Assembly (NCBI GenBank): GCA_945893145.1
Contig: CAMDDZ010000009.1
Span: 31,481-95,480 of the forward strand
Direction of reading: 5' to 3'
Length of the DNA stretch: 64,000 nucleotides
DNA from: Rhodoplanes serenus
GTDB taxonomy: Bacteria; Pseudomonadota; Alphaproteobacteria; Rhizobiales; Xanthobacteraceae
Each line of letters begins with the position of its first letter. Position 1 is the stretch's first letter. Shown piece by piece: positions 53,595 to 62,929 of this stretch. The position numbers and the translations under genes were made by a program. Under the pieces are notes generated by a model. The model was given only the letters and a program-made list of their open reading frames with translations. It was not told the DNA's origin and did not search any database.

Positions 53595-55415
53595 ATGACG
53601 GAGCAATCAATCCCGCGACGCGATTTCCTGGTGGCCGCGGGCGTGGCGAGTACGGTCGCCGCGACCGCCGGGTTGACCGCACCGGCCGGCGCGCAATCGA
53701 CCGTGGCAGCCACTGCGGGCACGCTGCCCGCCGATGTGGTTCTCAAGAACGGCAATGTCATCACCGTCGACAGCAAATCGACCATCGCGCAGGCGATCGC
53801 CATCGCCGGCGACAAGATCGTCGCGGTCGGATCCGACGCCGCAATGGCGGCACACACCGCACCGTCCACACGCGTGCTCGATCTCAAAGGCCGCACCGTC
53901 ACGCCTGGCCTGATCGACGGCCACGCGCACATGGACCGCGAAGCGTTGCGCAACGTGTTTCCGTCGCTCGGGCGCGTGCGCTCGATCAAGGACATCCAGG
54001 ATCGCATCGCCGAACTCGCGCGCGGCAAGAAGCCGGGCGAGTGGATCATCACCATGCCGATCGGCGATCCGCCGTATTACTTCAACGTGCCGGACATTCT
54101 TGCCGAGAAGCGCTGGCCGACCCGGCAGGAGCTCGACGCCGCGGCTCCCAACAACCCGGTCTATATCCGCTCGATCTGGGGTTTCTGGCGCGGCACGCTG
54201 CCGCTTGTCTCCTGCGCCAACACCGAAGCGCTCAAGCGCGCCGGCATCACGCGCGATACGGTTCCGCCGGTCGCCTCACTGACGATTCAGAAGGACAGCG
54301 GCGGCGACCCGACCGGCGTTTTCATCGAGCAGGACTTTCAGCCGATCACCGAGATGGTCTGGTTTCGCGAAGCCGCGCGTTTCTCGCACGCCGACCGCCT
54401 GCGCGCGTTGCCGGAATCGGCCAAGGCCTACCACGGCTTCGGCACCACCAGCGTCTATGAGGGCCACGGCATCGCGAGCGAGGTGATGAGCGTCTATAAG
54501 GAGGCGCACCGCGCGGGCCTCTTGACCATGCGCTCGACGCTCGCGCTCTCGGCGAACTGGGGCGCGGCGGCAAACGCACCGCTTGGCCCGTTCGTCGAAG
54601 CCTGGGCCGGCTGGCTCGGCGAGCCCGCCATGGGCGACGACATGCTCAAGATGAGCGGGCTCTACGTGCACATCGGCCGCACACCGGCCGACGATCTGCG
54701 CGCGCAGGCCGCGCCCTACACCGGCTGGGCGGGCTTTAACTCCAATCACGGCCTGCCGCGCGACAAGGTGGTCGAACTGCTTCGTCATTGCGCCGTGAAC
54801 AACATCCGTGTGGTCGCGATCGCGGGCGCGGCCGGGCTCGCCATGCTCGATCTGTATGAAGAGGTGGACAAGCAGATCCCCCTCAAGGGCCGCCGCTGGG
54901 TGTTGAGCCACGTTTACGTGGTTCCGCCGCGCGACGTTGAGCGGATCGCCCGCATGGGTCTCGTGCTGACGACGCACACCAACGCCTCGCTCTACAAGGC
55001 GCTCGATGCACTTGCGGGTCGCCTGCCGCCCGAGCGGCACGACGAGATCACGCCGATGAACGCGCTCCGCGAGGCGGGCGTCGCGGTCTCGCTGGCAACC
55101 GACAACGTGCCGATCTCGCTCTGGTATCCGGTGCAGCAGGTCGTGGCGCGGCGGGACTACACGTCGCAGCGCGTGGTCGCGCCGAAGCAGGCGCTGTCGC
55201 GCATGGAGGCGCTGCGTTGCGCCACCTATAACGGCGCCTACCTCACCTTCGACGAAAACAAGAAAGGCTCGCTTGAAACCGGCAAACTGGCCGATCTGGC
55301 GGTGCTGAGCGCCGATCCCCTCACCGTTGAGGAAGGCAGGATCGCCGACACCACGGCGCTGATGACCATGGTAGGTGGCAAGATCGTCCACCAGACGCCG
55401 AACTGGCACGGCTAA
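53595..55415 (+). CDS. Tat-exported amidohydrolase (YtcJ-like)
   Basis: A 606-residue amidohydrolase-superfamily protein. The N-terminus IPRRDFLVAAGVASTVAATAG is a twin-arginine signal, so the enzyme is exported folded. The catalytic core begins with GLIDGHAHM, where the two His residues bind metal, and includes a late LATDNVP and SVETGKLADL-like metal-dependent end (SLETGKLADLAVLSADP). The substrate is an unknown amide or imide. The ATG at 53595, after GGGGGAG, fits the signal. It sits between DUF3551 genes, an association worth noting. Confidence 0.9.
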   Translation: MTEQSIPRRDFLVAAGVASTVAATAGLTAPAGAQSTVAATAGTLPADVVLKNGNVITVDSKSTIAQAIAIAGDKIVAVGSDAAMAAHTAPSTRVLDLKGRTVTPGLIDGHAHMDREALRNVFPSLGRVRSIKDIQDRIAELARGKKPGEWIITMPIGDPPYYFNVPDILAEKRWPTRQELDAAAPNNPVYIRSIWGFWRGTLPLVSCANTEALKRAGITRDTVPPVASLTIQKDSGGDPTGVFIEQDFQPITEMVWFREAARFSHADRLRALPESAKAYHGFGTTSVYEGHGIASEVMSVYKEAHRAGLLTMRSTLALSANWGAAANAPLGPFVEAWAGWLGEPAMGDDMLKMSGLYVHIGRTPADDLRAQAAPYTGWAGFNSNHGLPRDKVVELLRHCAVNNIRVVAIAGAAGLAMLDLYEEVDKQIPLKGRRWVLSHVYVVPPRDVERIARMGLVLTTHTNASLYKALDALAGRLPPERHDEITPMNALREAGVAVSLATDNVPISLWYPVQQVVARRDYTSQRVVAPKQALSRMEALRCATYNGAYLTFDENKKGSLETGKLADLAVLSADPLTVEEGRIADTTALMTMVGGKIVHQTPNWHG

Positions 55416-55536
55416 AAATTTTCAAAATCGTTTGAACGTTTGCGCGCTTTGACGCGACCAAAGCGTGAAGCACGCATGGGTCCGGATGGGTCCAAGCGGC
55501 AATCATCATCTATTGGCCTTGTGGCCGGGAGCTTAC

Positions 55537-55812
55537 ATGAAGAAAATTCTGATCCTTGGTGCGCTGGCTGCGGCTGGCCTGTTCGTCTCGCAGGCGAGCC
55601 ACGCGCAGTCCTATTACAGCGGCGCCTGGTGCGCGAAATCCAACGTCGGCGGCGGCACCCAAACCGAGCGGTGCGACTTCGCGACGTTCCGCGCCTGCCA
55701 GACTTACATCACTGGCGAAAGCAAAGCGTTCTGCGTGCAGAGCCAGTATGTGACTCCGCGTACCAGCGTGATCGTGGTGCCTGAGTACCGCGTGTATCGC
55801 CGCTATTACTAA
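55537..55812 (+). CDS. DUF3551 family exported protein, copy 3
   Basis: A 91-residue paralogue with a signal peptide (KKILILGALAAAGLFVSQASHA) and the pattern AWCAKSN, ERCDFATFRAC and FCVQSQY. The Y/R-rich tail (VYRRYY) differs from copies 1 and 2. It begins 121 bp after the amidohydrolase stop, with GGGAG before the ATG, and is followed by a terminator. Confidence 0.87.
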   Translation: MKKILILGALAAAGLFVSQASHAQSYYSGAWCAKSNVGGGTQTERCDFATFRACQTYITGESKAFCVQSQYVTPRTSVIVVPEYRVYRRYY

Positions 55813-55833
55813 GCGTTCCATTTCAAGCGTAGC

Positions 55834-55877
55834 GGCCGCAGCCAGGTCTCGCGTCGGGCTGCGGCCTACTCGCTTTT
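55834..55877 (+). terminator. Terminator after the DUF3551/amidohydrolase genes
   Basis: Perfect 10-bp arms GGCCGCAGCC and GGCTGCGGCC with a 13-base loop, followed by TACTCGCTTTT. It starts 21 bp after the last DUF3551 gene and separates it from the MarR-GNAT gene. Confidence 0.75.
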
Positions 55878-55887
55878 GGCGATATAT

Positions 55888-55900
55888 TTGACTCAGTCAA
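55888..55900. promoter_or_regulatory. Palindromic operator of the MarR-GNAT gene
   Basis: TTGACT-C-AGTCAA is a perfect 6-1-6 palindrome immediately before the coding frame, next to TATATT (55882-55887), a plausible -10 box. The site fits an autorepressing MarR dimer. Confidence 0.6.
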
Positions 55901-55904
55901 GTAA

Positions 55905-56861
55905 TTGGCCGACGCTGCCTCGATGGCTGCTCTGGCCGATCATGAGTTCAGTGAGCGCGTCGCCGCGGTGCGGCGCTTCAACCGTTTTTATACGCAGCGC
56001 ATCGGCGTGCTGGAGGACGGTTATGCCGGCAGTCCGTTCTCGCTGACCGAGGCGCGCGTGCTCTATGAGCTTTGGCAGCGCGACGGCATGACCGCGACCG
56101 CAATCGGCCGCGAGCTCGGTCTCGACGCCGGTTACCTCAGCCGAATGCTGCGGCGTTTCCAGAAGAGCGCGCTCATCCGCAAAGAAACGTCAAAGGACGA
56201 CGCCCGGCAGAGCTTCCTCTCTCTGACCCAGAAAGGCTGCAAGGCATTCGCTCCGCTCGAGGCAGGCAGCAACCGGCAGGTCGGCGCCCTGCTCGGCCGG
56301 CTCAACGCCGCGCAGCAAAGCGACCTCCTCCGCGCGCTGCGGACCGCCGAAGCGCTGCTGTCGCACAAGAGCAAAGCCGCACCGGAGGTGATCCTGCGCC
56401 AACCGAAAGCCGGCGATCTCGGCTGGGTCATTGCGCGTCACGGCGCGCTCTATGCGCGCGAATACGGCTGGGGCGAGAACTTCGAAGGGCTGTGCGCACA
56501 AATAATCGCGGACATGACCCAAAAGTTCGACCCGCGATGGGATCGCTTTTGGATCGCCGAGCTCGATGGCGAGAACGTCGGCTCGGTGTTTCTGGTGAAG
56601 GATTCTGAAGGCGTTGCGCGCCTTCGCTTGCTCCTGGTCGAGCCATCGGCGCGCGGGCTCGCCATCGGCAAGCGCCTGACCGACGAATGCGTTCGCTTTG
56701 CGCGCGAGTGCGTATACCAGCGGATCACGCTGTGGACCCACAGCGTGCTGACCGCCGCGCGGCATATCTACGCGCAAGCCGGATTCAAGCTCACCTCAAG
56801 CGAGAAGAAGCGCAGCTTCGGTCAGAATGTCGTGAGCGAGCACTGGGATCTGGTGCTGTAG
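55905..56861 (+). CDS. Bifunctional MarR regulator / GNAT acetyltransferase
   Basis: A 318-residue fusion. Residues 10-150 are a MarR winged helix (FSLTEARVLYELWQ, TATAIGRELGLDAGYLSRMLRRFQKSALIRKE, DDARQSFLSLT). Residues 155-318 are a GNAT domain with the acetyl-CoA loop LRLLLVEPSARGLAIGKRL. The combination is known in alphaproteobacteria. The frame opens with TTG at 55905; an ATG at 55923 is a good alternative. Neither has a convincing ribosome site, and the -10 to start distance is very short, so the mRNA may be leaderless. The terminal codon overlaps the edge of a repeat. Confidence 0.87.
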   Translation: MADAASMAALADHEFSERVAAVRRFNRFYTQRIGVLEDGYAGSPFSLTEARVLYELWQRDGMTATAIGRELGLDAGYLSRMLRRFQKSALIRKETSKDDARQSFLSLTQKGCKAFAPLEAGSNRQVGALLGRLNAAQQSDLLRALRTAEALLSHKSKAAPEVILRQPKAGDLGWVIARHGALYAREYGWGENFEGLCAQIIADMTQKFDPRWDRFWIAELDGENVGSVFLVKDSEGVARLRLLLVEPSARGLAIGKRLTDECVRFARECVYQRITLWTHSVLTAARHIYAQAGFKLTSSEKKRSFGQNVVSEHWDLVL

Positions 56862-56975
56862 GACGCTGCCATCCGGGACGGCGCGCAGCGCCGGACCCGG
56901 AATCCAGATGCAAGCTCGGAGCATATGTCTGGATTCCGGGCTCGCGCTTTCAGCGCGCCCCGGAATGACGGCGTC
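56862..56975. repeat. Palindromic intergenic repeat, family 3
   Basis: A 114-bp element with ends GACGC and GCGTC and arms CCCGGAATCCAGA and TCTGGATTCCGGG plus a second hairpin GGCTCGCGCTTTCAGCGCGCC. It occupies the whole gap between the convergent MarR-GNAT and moaB genes and could serve as a bidirectional terminator. The sequence is typical of dispersed repeats in Bradyrhizobium-like genomes. Confidence 0.7.
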
Positions 56976-56978
56976 CCG

Positions 56979-57542
56979 CTACACCGTTGCGCCTTTGGCC
57001 TTGCCTCGCCGCAGGTGCTCGTCCAGCCGCGGCATGATCTCCACGAAGTTGCAAGGCCGGTAGCGGTAATCGAGCTGGTGCACCAGGATGTCGTCCCAGG
57101 CGTCCCGGCACGCACCAGGCGAACCCGGCAGGCAGAAAATGTAAGTCGCGCCGGCAACGCCTGCGGTCGCCCGCGTCTGGATCGCCGACGTGCCGATCTT
57201 GGCGTGGCTCACCAGCAGAAACAGAGTCGAGAAGCCGTCCATCCGCTTCTCGAACAGCGGCTCAAGCGCCTCGGGCGTCACGTCGCGGCCGGTAAAGCCG
57301 GTGCCGCCGGTGGTGATCACCACGTCGATCGCCGGATCGGAAATCCAGGCCCTCACCTGGGCACGGATTTTCTCGACGTCATCGGTGACGATGGCCCGGC
57401 CAGCCACCGCGTGGCCCGCCTTCTCGATGCGTTCGGCGAGCGTGCCACCCGATTTATCGTCCGCGATGCTGCGCGTGTCCGACACGGTCAGCACCGCGAT
57501 CTTCAGCGGGATGAACTCTCGCTTCTCATCAATGCCGGGCAT
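56979..57542 (-). CDS. moaB: Molybdenum cofactor biosynthesis protein MoaB
   Basis: A 187-residue MoaB/MogA-family protein that adenylates molybdopterin before metal insertion. LKIAVLTVSDTR, the MPT-binding TTGGTGFTGRDVTPEAL, and FCLPGSPGACRDAWDDIL are visible. It is about the usual length. The stop lies 4 bp from a repeat, and the zinc-peptidase gene lies 21 bp upstream on the same strand. Other moa/mog genes are not in the window. Confidence 0.93.
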   Translation of the reverse strand: MPGIDEKREFIPLKIAVLTVSDTRSIADDKSGGTLAERIEKAGHAVAGRAIVTDDVEKIRAQVRAWISDPAIDVVITTGGTGFTGRDVTPEALEPLFEKRMDGFSTLFLLVSHAKIGTSAIQTRATAGVAGATYIFCLPGSPGACRDAWDDILVHQLDYRYRPCNFVEIMPRLDEHLRRGKAKGATV

Positions 57543-57563
57543 AGCGGGCCTTGCCCGTTCCGA

Positions 57564-58496
57564 TCAGACGTTCGAAGCCGCGAATGTGTTGCAGGCTGCG
57601 ACGCTGCCCTGCTTGAAGCCAATGTTGAACCAGCGTGAGCGCTGCTCGGAGGTGCCGTGCGTAAAGCTGTCCGGCACCACGCGGCCACCCGCCTGCCGCT
57701 GCAGCATGTCGTCACCGATCGCAGCCGCGGTCTTTAGCGCAGCCTCGATGTCGCCCGGCTCAAGCAAGCTGCTCCATTTCTCGTTGGCGTGATAGGCCCA
57801 CACCCCGGCGTAGCAGTCGGCTTGCAGCTCGACGCGCACCTGGATGCGGTTGGCGGCAGCGCGGTCGGAGCTGGCGCGCTGCTGCGCCTGCGCCTTCGGC
57901 AGGATGTCGAACAAGTTCTGCACGTGATGGCCGACCTCGTGGGCGATCACGTAGGCGCGCGCGAACTCGCAAGCCTTGCCGGCGCAGCCGCGGAAACGCA
58001 CCTCGAGGTCTTTGAAGAACGAGGTGTCGAGATAGATCAGACGATCGTTCGGGCAATAGAACGGGCCCATCTGGCTTTGCGCGGTGCCGCAGCCCGAATT
58101 AGTGCTGCCGCTGAACATCACCAGCCGCGGACGGGTGTAGGTCTGCCCGTTTTTTTCGAAGATCATTTGCCAGGTCACCGCAGTGCTGCGCAGCACGGAG
58201 GAGACGAAAGGAGCGTCTGCCGAGGTCAGCTGGCCGGTGGGGCGCGGAGCGGTATTCGGTGCCCGCTGCTGGGTTTGCTGATTGTTGCCGAGCAGGATGT
58301 CGGCGCCCCCGATCAACATGCGCGGATCGATGCCGAGCGCGTAACCGATCAGACCCAGAATAAGCATCCCGCCAATGCCGAGATGGCCGCCGCCGATCGG
58401 AAAGCTGCTCGGAAAGCCGCTCGGTCCGGAGGGACCGGTATCGCCGGTACGGTCTTCGACATCTTCGTCGCCGCGCGGCAGTTGATCCCAACGCAT
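57564..58496 (-). CDS. YpfJ-type neutral zinc metallopeptidase
   Basis: A 310-residue membrane-anchored peptidase. After a glycine-rich start, one helix (GGMLILGLIGYALG, about residues 42-58) leads to a periplasmic domain with the zinc motif HEVGHHVQN (near 187), preceded by FYCPNDRLIYLDTSFF and followed by VELQADCYAGVWAY with the third ligand region. Substrate unknown. The start at 58496 has GGAGGG upstream. It probably shares a transcript with moaB. Confidence 0.9.
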   Translation of the reverse strand: MRWDQLPRGDEDVEDRTGDTGPSGPSGFPSSFPIGGGHLGIGGMLILGLIGYALGIDPRMLIGGADILLGNNQQTQQRAPNTAPRPTGQLTSADAPFVSSVLRSTAVTWQMIFEKNGQTYTRPRLVMFSGSTNSGCGTAQSQMGPFYCPNDRLIYLDTSFFKDLEVRFRGCAGKACEFARAYVIAHEVGHHVQNLFDILPKAQAQQRASSDRAAANRIQVRVELQADCYAGVWAYHANEKWSSLLEPGDIEAALKTAAAIGDDMLQRQAGGRVVPDSFTHGTSEQRSRWFNIGFKQGSVAACNTFAASNV

Positions 58497-58726
58497 TTCG
58501 ATTCCCTCCGTCCGCCTAACCCGGCAATTGTTGCCGGGCGGAAGCGCGATGTCCATTCACCAAATGGCGCGGTGCCTGAAGAACCGCACCGCGTCGATCT
58601 GGTTCCATATGGTTTGCAATGGTTTGCGCGGGAAGGTGCAGTTCGACGCATCAACTGAATGTTTACCTTGGGACGGCATCATCCACATTGTCGGTTGTAG
58701 GTCCCGCGTCACCGGCCGCGTCGCCA

Positions 58727-59899
<1,173 letters not shown>

Positions 59900-59912
59900 C
59901 GCCTCGGCCGCG

Positions 59913-61556
59913 TTAGCGGCAGAGGTTGGCGTTCGCCACTGCCTGTCCGGCCTCCTCGGACATCACGCAGCTATGACCGGGATCGCCATCCGGCGCCGGC
60001 ACGCCGCGCCGCAAGAGGAATTTCACTGAATGAGCGCCGGCGAGACCTGCCGGGTAACGAATCTTCCGGTTGATGAGAAACTCGCCCATGCGGTTCTGCG
60101 TCAGCGCGCCCGATTGCACGAGCTGGATCAGCCCGGCCTGCTCCGGCAGCACCTCATAGGGTTCGGCCTTAACCGATGCCACCACCTTGTCGGCTTCGAC
60201 CGCGACCACGCCGCCCGGATTGAAGCGAAGCAGCTCGCGCTCCAAATCGCCGTTCGGCGTCACCACCTGGATGTTGCGAGGATCGCCTTCAATTGTCAGC
60301 GTGCCGGCGCTCTTCTGAATCACCAGAACCCGCGGCCGGTCGTTCTTGACCGCTTCGATCCTAGCGGACGGCACGTGGAAGGTGTTCAATGCGTATTTTC
60401 CGGCAACCACATCAGGAGCCTTGCCGGCCATCGCCCGCACGACACCGGCGGCCTGCGCGGAAGCGACCGAGGGGACCTCGTGGAAATACTGCATGCAATC
60501 GGTCCGCTTCGGAAAGCTGACCTTGTCGGCCGGCAGGCCGACGACGCCGGCGAGCGCGACGGGCTTGTTCGTCGTCTTGTCGTGCCAACTGCGCTGCGCC
60601 AGCACCACCACGCGCTCGATGCGCTCGGTCGAACCGGAAAAGCGCCAGATCGTTGGCCGATAGCTGGCGATCACCAGATAGAGCGGTTCGCTGCCGGCCT
60701 CGACCGCAACGTTGCCGACACCGGTGACCTCGTCCTGTGAGCCAAGCGCCACGGTCGATAGCGAATCGGTCTCGTAGGCGCCGAGCAGGAGCACCTTGCT
60801 GGCCGGCGAGGCCTTTGGCATCTCGCAATCGACCCCCTTCGCCTCGAGCGCGCGCTGGCGCGCCACTTCGGCCGCCAACTGGTTCGCGGCCCGTTGCAGG
60901 CGTTCCGCCTCGTCGCTCGAAATCGTGCCATTGTTGTCTGTGTCGGCGGCGCGGAAGAATGCGGTCGCCTTGGCCTCGAACTGCGGCAGAGTGAGAGACT
61001 TCTTGTCATCCGGCGCCAGCGCCAAAATCTGATTAATCGCCTGGCCAAACGCCATGTCGACCGCCCGCGCGTAGTTCGGCTGTTTCTTCGCCGCCTCGGT
61101 CGCCTCCTGCCAGGTGACACGGCCGTCTTTGTCGGCATCGGCCTGCATCCAGCGCTCGATCTGGGAATCGATCTGCTGTTGGACCGCCGCCGCCTGGGAG
61201 GGATTTGGCGATTGCGCCCCCGGATTGCGCCGATCGTATCGCAGTTTGCGCCGCATCTCGTCGGCGGTGACCGCGCCGTCGCCGTCGAGGTCGGCGGCCA
61301 TGATCTGCATCGCGAACGAGGTGCGCAGCATGGACTCGCTGATCGCGGTGTGGATCGCCAGGTCCGCCGCGTCGATCTTGCCGTCACCATCGGCATCGAT
61401 GCGGATGAATTCGGCGCGCAGCGCTTGCAGGTAGCGCTCGAGCGTGGCCCCGGGCTGCAGACGAGAGGTCAGGAATGGGTCGGGCGGCGCGTCCTGCGCG
61501 CGCGCGACACCGGCAAGAGCAAGCAGAAGAAATGCGGCGACGGCGGCTCGTTTCAT
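59913..61556 (-). CDS. Secreted EF-hand protein with paralogous C-terminal domain
   Basis: A 547-residue exported protein. Signal peptide KRAAVAAFLLLALAGVARA. Four canonical EF-hand loops follow, at residues 54-65, 89-100, 140-151 and 205-216, each with Asp at positions 1, 3 and 5 (Asn at 5 in the last) and the Gly at position 6; another loop near 181 is degenerate. From about 243 to the end is a domain shared with the next gene upstream (61723), including DALSTVAL-like, QLVQSGAL and IRYPAGL blocks. I recognise no family for it. GGAGG precedes the ATG at 61556. Calcium binding is inferred. Confidence 0.85.
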   Translation of the reverse strand: MKRAAVAAFLLLALAGVARAQDAPPDPFLTSRLQPGATLERYLQALRAEFIRIDADGDGKIDAADLAIHTAISESMLRTSFAMQIMAADLDGDGAVTADEMRRKLRYDRRNPGAQSPNPSQAAAVQQQIDSQIERWMQADADKDGRVTWQEATEAAKKQPNYARAVDMAFGQAINQILALAPDDKKSLTLPQFEAKATAFFRAADTDNNGTISSDEAERLQRAANQLAAEVARQRALEAKGVDCEMPKASPASKVLLLGAYETDSLSTVALGSQDEVTGVGNVAVEAGSEPLYLVIASYRPTIWRFSGSTERIERVVVLAQRSWHDKTTNKPVALAGVVGLPADKVSFPKRTDCMQYFHEVPSVASAQAAGVVRAMAGKAPDVVAGKYALNTFHVPSARIEAVKNDRPRVLVIQKSAGTLTIEGDPRNIQVVTPNGDLERELLRFNPGGVVAVEADKVVASVKAEPYEVLPEQAGLIQLVQSGALTQNRMGEFLINRKIRYPAGLAGAHSVKFLLRRGVPAPDGDPGHSCVMSEEAGQAVANANLCR

Positions 61557-61722
61557 GGATTGCCTCCGATGGTCGGGCCGACCGTAAGGCGCAATTCTGT
61601 CGCAACTATTACAACTGGTTGCAGCCACCCCGCAGGCTGAATCGCCCCTTAATGCTGGCGCAGCAATTGTGACGATCTGCGCGGACAGATCAGGCCGGGA
61701 TGGCGGAATCTGAACGGCACGC

Positions 61723-62820
61723 CTATTGGGTAACTAGCGGGCATATATTCGGATTGATGACCGGCTGACCGGTCTCTTCCATCACCACGCATGACTGGCC
61801 TGGATTTCCCTCCGGCATCGGCACGCCGCGCGCGATCACGAACTTCACAAAATGCGATCCGTGCAATCCGGCCGGATAACGGATTGGCCTCCGGACGACG
61901 TACTCCCATTTGTGCCTCGGATTGGCCGGCTTATTTTCCGATAGCGCGCCGGATTGAACGAGCTGAAGAAGGCCCGCCTCCTGCGGCAACGTGATGTAGC
62001 GCACGACCGGCGCGTTCGCGATGACGGTTGCCGGGTCGATTTCGAAAATGCCGCCCGGGTAAAACCGCCGCAGCGCCGCCTGCAAATCGCGCCAGTCGGT
62101 GCCGGCCCGATTGGGGCCGCGCTCTATGCGAGGCATACCGTCGATATCACGAATGATGAATTCGAGCCGCTCGCGATCAAGACCGGCCCGCTCGCCTGAC
62201 GGCACGCCGACGGTCGAGCCTTCGCCGAACACCGCGGTGGGAACCGGCCTGCGCCCGATCATGGCCTGTACCTTTTCGACCGCGTCGAGTGCCCCCATGG
62301 ACGGCACCGTGAAACTCTGGATGCAATCGGGACGGCCCAGAAAGGTGACGCGCTCCGCGGCAACGCCGGTCACGCCCGCAAGCGGCACCTGACCAAGCTC
62401 ACTGCGGCTCGGACCTGTCACACTGGATGCGATAACCAGCCGTTCGACGCGCTCGGCCGCGCCCGCTACCCGCCAGATGGTGGGGCCGTGGCCGCGCACG
62501 ATCACGTAGAGCGGCGTGTCGCCCGCCTCGACCAGAAGCTTGCCGGTCGTGACCGCGACGTCCTGCGATTGCAGCGCGACGGTCGACAGCGCATCGCCGT
62601 CCGGCGCAGCCATCAGGATCACGCGCGCCGTTTCCGACGGCTTCGGCAGCGCGCAGGCAGCGCTATGCGCCTCGGCGCGAAGGCGCGCCTGTTCTTCCGC
62701 CTGGCGCATGAAATCGGGCACAGGCTTGCGAGGCTCCGGCGATTGCGCGCGCACCAGCGCCGCGCCCAACAGGGCGAACGCGGCCAGAACGGAAATAACG
62801 ATGTGACGCCGGCGATGCAT
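61723..62820 (-). CDS. Secreted paralogue of the EF-hand protein's C-terminal domain
   Basis: A 365-residue protein: basic start, hydrophobic segment (IVISVLAAFALLGAALVRA), a short linker and, from about residue 57, the same domain as in the neighbouring EF-hand protein. Aligned blocks include DALSTVALQSQD, PLYVIV-GPTIWRVAG, QLVQSGAL, IRYPAGL and the end PGQSCVVMEETGQ. Conserved cysteines (CALPKP, DCIQSF, QSCV, NIC) suggest disulfides. The EF-hand part is missing. A CtrA-type box lies about 57 bp upstream of the start. Function unknown. Confidence 0.82.
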   Translation of the reverse strand: MHRRRHIVISVLAAFALLGAALVRAQSPEPRKPVPDFMRQAEEQARLRAEAHSAACALPKPSETARVILMAAPDGDALSTVALQSQDVAVTTGKLLVEAGDTPLYVIVRGHGPTIWRVAGAAERVERLVIASSVTGPSRSELGQVPLAGVTGVAAERVTFLGRPDCIQSFTVPSMGALDAVEKVQAMIGRRPVPTAVFGEGSTVGVPSGERAGLDRERLEFIIRDIDGMPRIERGPNRAGTDWRDLQAALRRFYPGGIFEIDPATVIANAPVVRYITLPQEAGLLQLVQSGALSENKPANPRHKWEYVVRRPIRYPAGLHGSHFVKFVIARGVPMPEGNPGQSCVVMEETGQPVINPNICPLVTQ

Positions 62821-62877
62821 GCCCGCACGATGGCGGGAAAAGCCTCACGAACCGTGACCATGCGGCCGCAGGGCTAG

Positions 62878-62892
62878 TTAAGCGTTTGTTAA
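62878..62892. promoter_or_regulatory. CtrA-type box
   Basis: TTAA, seven bases (GCGTTTG), TTAA: an exact match to the alphaproteobacterial CtrA full site. It is 57 bp upstream of the secreted paralogue's ATG on the minus strand, a normal position for control. Confidence 0.5.
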
Positions 62893-62929
62893 AATCCGAG
62901 CGGCCGCGGCCAGTTGCGCGCAGGCACAC

